Below, piece after piece: positions 44,693-57,281 of a stretch of 64,000 nucleotides of DNA; the first letter of the stretch is position 1, and every line of letters starts with the position of its first letter. The position numbers and the translations under genes are program-made. The DNA lies in NCBI GenBank assembly GCA_039545295.1, contig BCIK01000010.1:461280-525279 (forward strand), in the 5' to 3' direction. The notes under the pieces are model-generated. The model was not told the origin of the DNA. It saw only the letters and a program-made list of their open reading frames with translations, and did no database searches. Source of the stretch: Udeniomyces pyricola (taxonomy: Eukaryota; Basidiomycota; Tremellomycetes; Cystofilobasidiales; Mrakiaceae).

Positions 44693-45968
44693 GGATAGGC
44701 GGGATGATGGGGAGAGACAGGGCAATGACAACGGAACACGATCGACGTCGGGCTTGGGAGCTTGAGACCTGAGCAACGCATACTATACATTATAATGAAT
44801 AGCAGCCGACATTGTTTGTCGATACTTGTTAATCATTGACGAAGTGCATTCATTGGCTCACCAATATGATAGCTCTACAATTATAAACATCAGCAGTAGA
44901 TATCTCAAGGTCAACTCATGAACGCCACGTCGCCGGTTGATCTATAATTCAATGCATATGCATCTGTATGCATTGATGATGACGCGCTCATGCGACGGCG
45001 CGACTGTACGCGGCCGATCTCTCGATCTCGCTCATGATGGATATCACCATAAAGACGGGCCGGATAAGTCATCCGACACGATCACACCCAACTGGGAGCA
45101 AACAAATCAAGAATGCAATACCAACTAGCTAGACACAAGATAGAAAAAAAAAAGAAGATGGCAAACGAAAAGAAAAGAAGAAACCACAAGAGACAGATAA
45201 ACAAGGGTGGTTTGATCAATAGAATCGAATTGAGGGGAAAAAACTACAAAGATAGATGGAATAGATATATAAAACGAATATATAAAAAGATGGTCATCAA
45301 ACCAGAGACGTCAAGTTGTAAGCGTAGAGAATACCAGCTGTCTGGCATAGATATAGCGCGAAGAGACGGTGGGACAAAAAGTGCGTGGTGATAGCTGATC
45401 GAGGAAGGAGTGTGGGCAAAGTAAATGAGTGGGGTACGGCGGAAGGAATAGATAGAGAGATAGGAGCAAAGAGACGCGCCCGGCCGGCAGCGGGTGGCAG
45501 TAAGAGAAAGAAAGAAAAAAGAGGCCAGTCTAGAGATAGAGAGAGATCAACGGGAAGAAGATTTGGGAGCGGAGGGGAGAAGATACAACTCGGCAAGGAA
45601 AGATCGACAGATAATGAAGGGGTGGACCAAGGAGAGATAGATAACCCAACGATAGAAATACGCAGCTGAGAGTAACGAAGAAGAAAAACATTGAAGATAA
45701 GGCGAGCTGAACAAGGCGTAGAGCGCCAGATATAAGATGGGAACTTGAGTATCAAACGAGATCGTTTCGTTTTTGTGTGTGTGTTTGTTTTGTTGTTTTT
45801 CGTGGTTTGGATGGATTGGTATGGGTGTTAATAAGCGGCAGACGTTGGCAAACACGGAAACATCAACAATAAGAAATGAGGGGTTAAGCGACAAAAATTG
45901 CAGGGTAAACAGGCGAGAAAATGGGATATCGAATGGGCAGGGAAGGGGAGAAACGCAAGATCAAGCTG
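44693..45968. other. Region between the ELG1 start and the CENP-B-like gene's 3' end
   Basis: About 1.3 kb. The left part (44693 to about 45100) should hold the ELG1 promoter. From about 45130 to 45760 the plus strand is purine-rich (GA), meaning C/T-rich on the strand of the CENP-B-like gene, and probably is its long 3' UTR. No coding frame is convincing. Confidence 0.5.
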
Positions 45969-48900
45969 TTAACTCGACGCGTCTTGCCAACCGTCTGCAA
46001 GCGGAGAATCGGCGGTCAAATAAGACCCATTTGTCAACTCATCACCGTACGGATGTGTTACTGAAGACGAGAACGAGGCTTGGTAGTAGTATGACGGCGA
46101 AGCAGCGAGCGAGTACGTCGACGGGGTCAAGCTGGAAGCAGGGATGGGCGATGTCGAAAGAGAGTGTACATGTGTGTTCGGGTTGGAATGATGCTGCTGG
46201 CGATGTTGAGCGTACGACTCGGCAAGTGAGGCGGCCGAGGATGGGTATGAGGCATCAGAGGGGCGGGAAGAGAAGGACGACGGCTGACTAGACGGCGACA
46301 GAGGCCGTGTCTCGAATTGATACGTCGTTGGAACAGGAAGCGATGCGGTCGAATACGATGAAGATTGCGCTCGAGATTGCAGCGAAGATAGCGAAAGATC
46401 GTCGAGATTCGAGGCGAGCACCCCAAACGTAGAAACGCCCGTGACGGGCTCGTGCGGCATTCCGGTAGACGACAACAAGATTGAGTCCACCGAAGACGAA
46501 AGGGAAGGCTCCGTTTGGCCTCGTATCCGACTCCCGACGCTGGTATCCTTATCCACGACACCCCATTCGTCTGCTCCCATGTTGTATAAAATCTCCGACT
46601 CCGTCGGCGTCATCGTCAACACAGCGGATGAGCGCGAAGGGGCCGACAGTTGCCGCTCACGCACCCTCGGCACGACGGTGCTAAGCTTGTTTCGGAGCAT
46701 CTCGGGTATTCGACCTGCGCCAGCGGAATTGGGTCGATCCGCTCGGAGCGTGGCGGAGCGCGAGAGAAGGGACGAGGACGATGAGCTAGGACGCGAATCG
46801 CTTCCACTGCTGCTCGATGCCGGCGCGCACGTGCCTCCATACGAGTGCCCGCGCTGCATGGAGATGCGCTTGGTCTGAGTGATTTTGCCCGTCCAAGGTG
46901 CGTTCGAGGGTGAGGTTGAGCGACCAACAATATCGTCCAAGAGGCCAGCGGACGAGAGCGGGCGCGAGACACTTTGAAGCGATGTCGTAGAAATGGTCAA
47001 GCCAGGGAGATGTGGGCGGAGCCGGCTAGGTTCGATAGGTCTGCTAGTGGGTGAGCAGGCAGAGGAAACTGAAGAGGATGTGTTCGAGTCGGTACGCGGG
47101 AAGGCGATGCTGGACGACGATATCCCGACGGACAAGTCGGTTCCTGCAGGCGAGGGCTGGCGGTCCTGGGGAACAGATGGCGTAGAGAGGGTTGTGGTAA
47201 TCTGGGGTGGAAAATTGGTTGTCGGTCCAGAGCCAGAGTGAGAGGGCGATCGATAATTACTAGGCGAGACAGGGGAAAAAGATCTGCTTGACGAAGCATC
47301 GCTCGGAAGCTGCTGCTGGATGGATAGCCCCATGCCTATCTCCTCCTCCTTCAACTCTTCTTTGGCGTGAGCCACCGATTGACGCGTTGAGCGAGTTGGA
47401 CGGCTTTGGTGTTTGGTGCAGTCTTCGCGTTCTACAGCGGTCATTGGCGTCGGGAGTGGTGGATTTGGCAACACCGCAGATGGGGGGCCGGCATATGCGC
47501 GCCTCTCCTTCAACTGACAAACCATGGCGTACACAACAAAACCATCAGCTTTGATGTTCCGCCAAATACAACGTCTATAAGACGTGAGATTAAAAGAGTG
47601 AAAAGAGGCATACTCACATTCTTGACCCACTTTTCGCTCGCCTTGAACTCCTTCTGAGCCTCTTCAAGGATCTCCTTCGTCGCACCCTCCTGATTTCTCA
47701 TCGATGCATGGAATTCAATCGCCTTGTGCTTGATCTGGATGTCTGTCGCAGTCTCTTGGCGATGGAAGAGCTGATCGAGCCAGGCGTTGGTGAGACGAGT
47801 CGTGTTGGGGAAAAATTGGTTCCTTTGGGTTTCCTCCTTTTCCTTAGGCGGCTTGATGACAATGGGTGGGAGGACGGGGTTGAGGATTTCTTTCTTTTTC
47901 TTAAGGATCTTGGAGACCGTCGATCGGTTGACGCTGATTGAAGCGTACGGACGGGATGAAACAAGTGACAGGTCAAGATAAGACGGGAAAGGGCACAAGC
48001 AAGGATAGCGGACAAAAGGAATGAGGGTCAGCTCAAGACAGACACAAAATCAAACCTTGAAAAGATAACGCACGACCAAACGGAACTGAGCCAGAGACAG
48101 AAAAGATGACGCACTCAAATTTGGCCGCAATATGCTCTTGAGTAAGTTCAGGTTGACTCTGACTCATCCGGATCAGGGCGATTTTCTGGTCTTTGGACAG
48201 GGTCGTCCTCGGCTTGTTGCCATTCTTAGTCTTCGGTCGCTCAACCGGAGGGGTGTGCTCATCGGAGCCTCGTGGACTGAGCTTCATCTCGGCTTCTCCT
48301 CTATCTCGAACGTCTCCGGTAGTCTCGTCATCTGAATCGAAACTCATCCTCGATCTCTCTTCACTATTCATCGCCCCTGTCGTCGCGCCCTGTTCTTGAC
48401 CGATAAATTCCTCGTCATTTTCATGATTGGGCTGTCGAGTCTCGGTCTGGTGATCGACTGGCGTGGGTGGCAACGTGAGGGCAGACGGGTTGACAGAAAA
48501 GATTGCCGGTGTTGCAGTAGATGATGAGGGGAGCAGAGCCAAGCCAGGAGTTGGATTCAAGGATGAGAAATTGGAGGGCGACGCGTCATGCTGCAAGGAC
48601 GGATGATAGGGAGCAAAGGAGCCATCGAGGGTAGCGTGTGATTGGGATTGTGAGGCGCTGAGGGGGTGAGCGTAGCCCGGCTGAAGGTCCCAGACAAATT
48701 CTGCCGGGTTCATAGACGTCGCCGGAGGTTGCAACTCAAGGAAAGATTCAGGTCGAGATTGGAGTTGGGAAGAGGTACGAGAATCCTGTCGATAGGGGAA
48801 AGACGAAAGATGAGGAGGAGCTGATTGCACTGCCGTTTGCTGACGAGAATAGAAGGGGTTGTCGCCAAACGTGTAAAGTCCCTCGTCTGGAGCTGCGTAA

Positions 48901-49898
48901 GTAGAGTGGCTTGCCTGAGGATAGGCGGAAAAGTAGGAAGGAGCAGCCGCGACCGAGGACGGGAACACAGGCGGAACTCCTGTCGAGAAGCCACCAAGAC
49001 CACTCAGCACGTCTTGCCCACTCATCGTGCGATCGGCCCAAGTGCCCTGGTCATCACTCTCGATTGATCCGTCGTTGATGTAACCCTGATATCCAACACT
49101 CGGCTTGGACCCTGTCGCGGCCCCCTGGAGGCCCTGGGGCGCACGCTGCTGCTGCTGTGAAGGCTGCTGCATGTATTCTCCTCGTTGCATACCGACATCG
49201 TATGTCTCCTCGCTCGGATTATTGGGACTACCAATAGCGGATTCATAGGCGTCGTAACTGGACTGTTGGGACGACGAGGGCGTGACCAAAAGGGGAGGGG
49301 TCAAATTGGTGGAGGGTGGACAAAACATTTCCGCTTGGAGCCGCGGATGTTGTTGCTGGGATTGGGATTGGATCTGTTGAATAACAAGTGGATCAAGCCC
49401 AGGGTTATGTGAGCCGCCAGATGTTGAGAACTCTCCTGGCGCAAGAGTAGATTGAGGGGAAAATGCCAAGTTTGGGTGAAGAGGCTGTGAAAGGTCGGCA
49501 TGGGAGCTTATAAAGTGAGGAGGCAGGGGTGATGACTGAGATTCAGGCTGATGTAGCTGATGCGATTGGTATCTTCGATGTGGAGCTTGGATCTGCTGCG
49601 AGTGATGAGGGTACTGATACGGCGTCGACTGAAGAGACTGCTTCCGGCTCCTAGCGCGTCGACCGGACAACGCATCGGATGTCGTCGTCAACGGACCGTG
49701 CAACGACGAGGGTGCTGCCGTCGAGCTGATGGACGATTCACTTGCGAGGGGCGAAGCCGACATGGAAAACATGCTGGCGCTGGTGCCACTGGCTTCGCGC
49801 GCGTCGCGTTCGCCCGGCGAGCCGAATTGGATAGAGGGAGACGAGTATGATCGCTGGAGGGCGCAGGTTGAGTCGGAGGGTAGATAGCGCGATGTCAT
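45969..49898 (-). CDS. Large protein with CENP-B/Tc5-transposase-type DNA-binding region
   Basis: Three exons join in phase to 1214 residues: 49898-48115, 47933-47618, 47513-45969. Residues 1 to about 560 are Ser/Gln/Pro-rich and probably disordered. A CENP-B N-terminal (psq-like) helix-turn-helix spans about residues 565-615: TTLSKDQKIALIRMSQ, ELTQEHIAAKFD, then VNRSTVSKILKKKKEIL across the first splice. A second, Tc5/CENP-B-type helical domain follows: RLTNAWLDQLFHRQETATD, IKHKAIEFHA, EFKASEKWVKNLKERR. This double arrangement is that of pogo-type transposases and of CENP-B and Abp1. No DDE nuclease domain follows; the rest (about 500 residues) is Ser-rich. It is therefore a probable host DNA-binding or transcription factor derived from a transposase. 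The start ATG is the first in frame. Whether it acts at centromeres is unknown. Confidence 0.82.
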
Positions 49899-52800
49899 GC
49901 AGGGCAGACACAGGGGGTGTGACTATTTCGGATGGAAAGGATCTAAGCAGGGAGGATCTGGATGGATGAAACGCATACACACATAGTAAATGAGACAGGG
50001 TGAGATGGTAAGAGGGAGCAAATGGGGACACAGCAAGGAGACAACAGGAGAGGTCAGGGCGCGAACGATGAAGTTTCTGAAGCAGGAGAATGCTGTTGAA
50101 CGAACTATTGGCGATGAACGGGTGCCAGAAGAATCGATCAAAGAGAACAGGAGGAAATAAGAGCCAATATATGGGTCCAGGGTGTTTGGGGGGGGGGGAA
50201 GGGGGAAGGCGGTTTATTACAAGCCTGGCCAGAGGGATGCGCCGATGGAAATGAAAGGGCGGAGGTATGGGAGACCGGGGGGAGGGAGAGGAATAGGCCG
50301 AGAATGCAGGGAAAATCGAGCGACAAGCAATGCTGGTGACGTAGGAGGGAACGCGAGGCGAGAAGGGCAAAAGAAAATTGGATTGATGACCCTGCAAACG
50401 GACGAAATTCGCAAGGGCGAGAGGAGAAAGAGAAGGAAGGAGAGGAAGGGGGCAGGAAGGAGAGGGGGGTCGTCGTACGCGTTCAAATCAAAGTCAGTTG
50501 GATAAAGTGTCACGAGAGATAACTAGCTCCGGAACAACGGCAAAGTCGTGAGATTGCGAGCCCGGCGCAGGAGCTCACACGCGCTCAAGAGGGGAAACCA
50601 GAGCATTCAGCAAAGCGCCCACCAAACCTCCTCGCAAAACGTGCGCCCGGCGGCCACCTTTTATTTTTATATTGCGATTCATGGTTGGGATATTTCTGGC
50701 TGGTTCTCGCCCTACTGACTGCAGCCTCGCCTTTCCATGCTATCCTCCAGCAATCTATACTCCAAACGTGGCATAGCGCGTGTGGACATGACGGCAGAAG
50801 TGGTACCATCACAGCATTAACCAAGCAGACAAGGTGTCTGTCCGGACCTTTTCGAAATGGTCGGAAGTTTGATTCTGAATTCTGACCCGCTCGAACCAAA
50901 TTCGTGCGTCCGACCGACACGGGCGACTCATGGGGGGCGTACAAGCACCGCGCAAAACCCCGATACAAGTCGGCAGGCGTCGCGATTCGGTATTCGACAA
51001 TCAAGGCAACAAACACTTGCTGAGCGGTTCAGACTGTACAGACCGTTCGCAGCGCCAATGAGCTGAAGCCAGGGAGGGAGGGAGGGATACTTTGCAGCAC
51101 TGGGGCCGATAAACAAACATCTACCTCCTTCCTTCCCCGGTAGCTTGTCATTGGCTCTGCCGTCACTACGTCTTGCATCAGGAAGTTGACAGCTTGTACA
51201 CCGTCTCCCACGCGGCCAAGGGAACCGAAAGACAGCGAGAAAACCGGCAGCGATGAACAAGCAACCCAGATGCTCATGCTAGCGCGTCGGGCATCTATGC
51301 GCCCAGTTTAGACCATCGACTCGTACCTCGATCTCTGACCAACAATCTCACGACGCCCCCACCATGCCGGTCGAACTGAGCTGCGACCAAGTATGCTAGA
51401 TGGTGAAAGAGAATTGTGAACTCACTGTACGGTGTACGACCGTAGTATTGACCTCAGACAGAAGGGCTGAAGCTTGAAGCAGAGGCGCGAGGGAAGTTGG
51501 AGAATGCGGGGGAGGGGGGCGCGGAAGAGGGACAACGATGGCCTTGAAGGTAGATGAAAAGTGCTGAGGGAAAGTGCTGCGAGATGAACGGATGAGGAGG
51601 ACGTCGGAAGAGATGGGATGGTTAGGTAAGGCGGCGAGGTTGACGATGAGGACAAGGCCAAACCTGCAAATGACCCTGGGAAGATGATGAGGGAATGGGT
51701 AGGGGAGGGGGAGAAGAAGCGACCTAAAGTCGAAGCATGTGTTGCACCACAGGGAGGGAAGGAGGAAGCTCCGAACTTTGGTGTGGGGACGGACTCTGTT
51801 TTTGTCACGCGGCGTAGGTAATCAGGGGCCCAGAAAGACGACGAAGATCGAGATTGGCCACTCCGTGTTGAATGTTGAGACCGGTTGAGGTCGAATGGAC
51901 AGAGCAAGGGAGAGTGTGTGCGGAGAAAGACTGTGAAGGATTGAGAACCTCGGATATAAGGTAAGAGGGAACAATGTTGACAGGCAGCGTTCGCCTCGTT
52001 CAGACAACATAACCACAGGAATCCGAGACCAGACCGGCCAGGACCGGCCAGACTCATGACGGGCAACAGTGTACAGGATCTGGGATGTCTTGCGGTGTCC
52101 ACCGGTTGGCAATTAATCGATGATGCGCTCTGTTATACAGCCTCCACGATGTTCGATCTCGGCTACGAAGTCTGCGGAACTGATTGACTGATTGTCCACA
52201 CCGCAAAATACACGGCAGTTTACTCGAATACCCTTTCTTGGCTTGTGATTTACTGGGATGTATAACATCCCAAACAACGCGCGCGACCTCTTTTCGCTAA
52301 GCATTGACCACCCCGCCCAGTCTCCTTGCTTCGGTGTCGCTACAAATGCTCTACGCTGCTCTACCACAACGATACCGAGCTTCTATGCCGCCGGTCTAGT
52401 CTCCTGCGCAGTCTCTCTATCTCTGCTTGGCGTTTTGGACTCATGAGCCTGCGCCGGTCTGTCGAATCGACGCGACGCCTCGACTCTTCGCTCTTTCCTC
52501 TCATCCTAGCTAGCTAGCCTCACACCTCATCTTGTCTTGCGTCTTCAACTACCTTTGCCCTCTCTTCATCACCCTATATACAACACATGTCTGTCATGGG
52601 TCAGTTACCGGCGGGCAGTAAGGGCTGGACGCTGGCTAGTAAAGATACCGAACGCTGGTGGCTGATTCGCACGCGCAGCCCTATCACTGTGTTCGTGCTC
52701 AACAGCTCGAAACTCGAACAACATCGAATTCATCGGTAATCGCAGTTTCCACCCATTCCGCTCAACGCTTAACGCTTAACGCTTCCCGGACCAGTTCGAA

Positions 52801-53257
52801 AGCGAAAAGCTCCCATCCGAATGATCGTCGATCGGTAGTCACAAACAAAGGCGCCCGACGTTCATTTGATAACCGCTGAGTCGGTCTCGGCCATACATAT
52901 GTTGCATTCGGCATGTGGCAGCTCAGTTCATATAACATAGCGTATGAAATTAATGAAACCCGCAATGTAGATCTGCAACTGGGTCCAACGACGAAATGCA
53001 ATGGACGTATATTCGTGTCGACTTCTTCTCCACCCAAACTCGTACTTACATCCCCTGCCCTTGAATCTCAAGGCCCAAAGCGCCAAAGAGATCGTTGTTA
53101 ACATTCGTCGATCGTCCCTTTCCGCCTTATTGATGGCTTCGGTAGTATTACTAACGCGAGCGGCCACCGTCCAGCCCGGATCTTGTCCCAGCTTTCTTGT
53201 CGACCTTTCTGCTCTTTCCTTCTCCTAGACGCCAAATCCTCAACCGTGCGGTGACTG

Positions 53258-53460
53258 TACGGTCGGTCAATCAACTCGTACGATCACCGTACGGTCACCG
53301 CGCTGTCACTTATTCACGCATGATCCTTCCTCCGCCTCTTCGATCAACGAATCGAATCGTGGAGAAACATGAAATACATATCTGATGTACTTTTTTCTTC
53401 TTCTTTTTCTGCTGTCTCATGTGTCGTAAGCGTACAAGCTGTGCGCGCGACCGTACGGTC
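53258..53460. promoter_or_regulatory. Three CCG/CGG palindromic elements (GTACGGTC)
   Basis: GTACGGTC starts at 53258. A perfect 10-bp palindrome ACCGTACGGT lies at 53287-53296, and a perfect 12-bp palindrome GACCGTACGGTC at 53449-53460. CCG-TA-CGG has the inverted-CGG-triplet geometry seen in many Zn2Cys6 factor sites. The nearest supported start is far away, so the role is only a guess. Confidence 0.45.
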
Positions 53461-53712
53461 TGGACATTCTGCGGAGCGAGCGCTCATAGGCAAGAGCTTT
53501 CGGAATTCGGTAAGACCCTAAGAGGCTTTAGGCGCTTAAGGCCCTGATGGTAGGATCACTAGGCCCCCCTGGCCGGTACCATCGGTATACCCGGCCCCAG
53601 GTTTGCCAGGAAAAACTGTACTGGCCCGCAGTAGCCCTGTGTGGCACTTAACATTCAGATATTTAAGCGACGTTGGTACTTAACGTTCAAAACATTGAAT
53701 TGAGCTGCTGCC

Positions 53713-53746
53713 CTTGTCAAAAAAAAAAAAAAAAAAGTTTGACAAG
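53713..53746. repeat. 9-bp inverted repeat flanking a poly-A run
   Basis: CTTGTCAAA (53713-53721) and TTTGACAAG (53738-53746) are perfect inverted copies separated by A residues and one G; a further AGTTTGACA copy follows at about 53756. It could form a hairpin. Confidence 0.7.
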
Positions 53747-54954
53747 CTTATTAGAGTTTGACAGGCCATCTCGCGTGATGATAATTAAATGATGATGATG
53801 ATGATAATAATGAAGAAGAAGATGAAATAACGTCTAAGTGGCATATACGTATGTTAGTGTAAAGGCCAGCCAGCCCGGCAACCCACTAGCTTATCACAAC
53901 CATGTACTCTTTCGATCAACTAGATATCCTTCCTATATATGTCTGTGTATCAGGTCAAACCATCATGTTCATCATAACCCACAGCCGCCCCCCTCCTTGT
54001 CCACGAGGTCTGATCGATGATCAACTTGGTATATCGCGTACCGGCCCATACAAACGATAACTTCCATTCCTCCTACGTAGTCAGTCCCAAGAAAAAGCAG
54101 AAGAAAAAAAAGAAGAAAAAAAAGGTTCGGATATCGCTCGACGCCGGTCCGGTCCGTCCGTTACTTAATAATCAAAGAACGTCGACCATTAATTAGAGAG
54201 AAGCATGTTGAGGCCTTTCGAAAGAAAAGAAAAAATCATATCGAGTCGTATATGTATATATATATAACCAATCCGAACGCCGGCCGAGGACAGAACGACG
54301 TGTCCAAGGCCGAGGCCAAGGCAAGGACAACGCAGGTAATGAGTTGCGGTGGTTATACATATACGTGGATCGACGGATCGACCGACCGACCGAGCGCGAA
54401 GGGAGGTCGTCATCATTGGTCGAGAGATCGAACGCCGAGTACGGATCGAAAGGGGAGGGGGGGGGTCGTTCGAACGATGATACATAGAAGGACGTTTGTT
54501 TGAAGAACAAAGAAAACACAAGCAGATGGGATTAATGGGATTAAGGATATTTGCGATCAGCTTGGGTTTGGTTTTGTTATTAGTGCACGTTTGTCTTCTT
54601 TGAGTCCTGAAATTTTCCTGCTTCTTTGTGTGTATGTGTATATGCGTGTATGTGTGTAGGTGAATGACGTGATTAGGTTTCGAGTCGATCAAGTGGCGTG
54701 TAGTAGTAGTGCGTTATCACTAAAGGGTATACAACTCTGCAAAGCCGATGGGGGATTTTCTCTCCCCTCGTCCGTTGTAAGTCAATTTCCCCAAAGCAAG
54801 CAGTCTTTAATCACATTTCGGCAATCGATCGGTAGGACAGTCGTGGTTATTTTGTTTTTGGAAGAAAGGAAAAGAAAAAGAAGGGAGAACGTAGGTAGAA
54901 GAAGAGGGTAGGATGTTGCGAGGAGGGGTCGAGGGGGTTGGAGAGGGGGGGGGG

Positions 54955-54955
54955 N
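54955..54955. other. Single ambiguous base in a G run
   Basis: One N after about ten G, just beyond the TPI1 stop on its 3' side. It does not affect coding sequence. Confidence 0.95.
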
Positions 54956-55006
54956 GTAATGAGGTAGGAGAGAAAAGGGTGTGACTTTGGATCCACCAAG
55001 GAAAGC

Positions 55007-57004
<1,998 letters not shown>

Positions 57005-57281
57005 GATGATGAAAGTATATAAGGGGTGGGGTGGGGGAGGAAGCTGGAAGGGTAAGTCAAGGTAAAGTGGAGGGAGAGGAGATGGAGTTATCGGCCATCA
57101 ACCACAATTCCAACTACCGAGCTCTCAGCGACCCCACCCCGTCTTTTCGGCCCACGTTTCCATCCGAACCTGTTGCAGCCATTTCTTTCCTCACATTAAT
57201 TATACACTTGCAGTCTTCTTCAAACGTCTCTCTCTCATCATGACCCCGACATCAATCTATCATCAATCCATATCGACTCAA

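Larger units (their letters stand above)
49899..55006. other. About 5 kb block with no convincing gene
   Basis: Open frames such as 49738-50397 (-, 219 codons) and 51422-52102 (-, 226 codons) are Ser/Pro/Leu-rich and lack any recognisable domain. The first 600 bp is probably the leader and promoter of the CENP-B-like gene. Further right are three GTACGGTC copies (53258-53460), a 9-bp inverted repeat around a poly-A run (53713-53746), a GAT/GAA repeat patch (about 53789-53823) and an AT repeat near 54248-54265. The final 100 bases next to the TPI stop are purine-rich with one N at 54955. Non-coding RNA genes may be present but were not recognised. Confidence 0.5.

Noticed and set aside
49738..50397. 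219-codon frame upstream of the CENP-B-like gene
   Set aside because: Overlaps the real first exon in another frame and has Pro/Ser/Leu-rich composition without domains.
51422..52102. 226-codon frame in the gene-poor block
   Set aside because: No recognisable domain, biased composition, and no conserved-looking segments; transcription data would be needed.
53480..53736. Possible retroposed small RNA ending in poly-A
   Set aside because: I could not identify a target-site duplication or a known RNA; kept only as a question in the findings.
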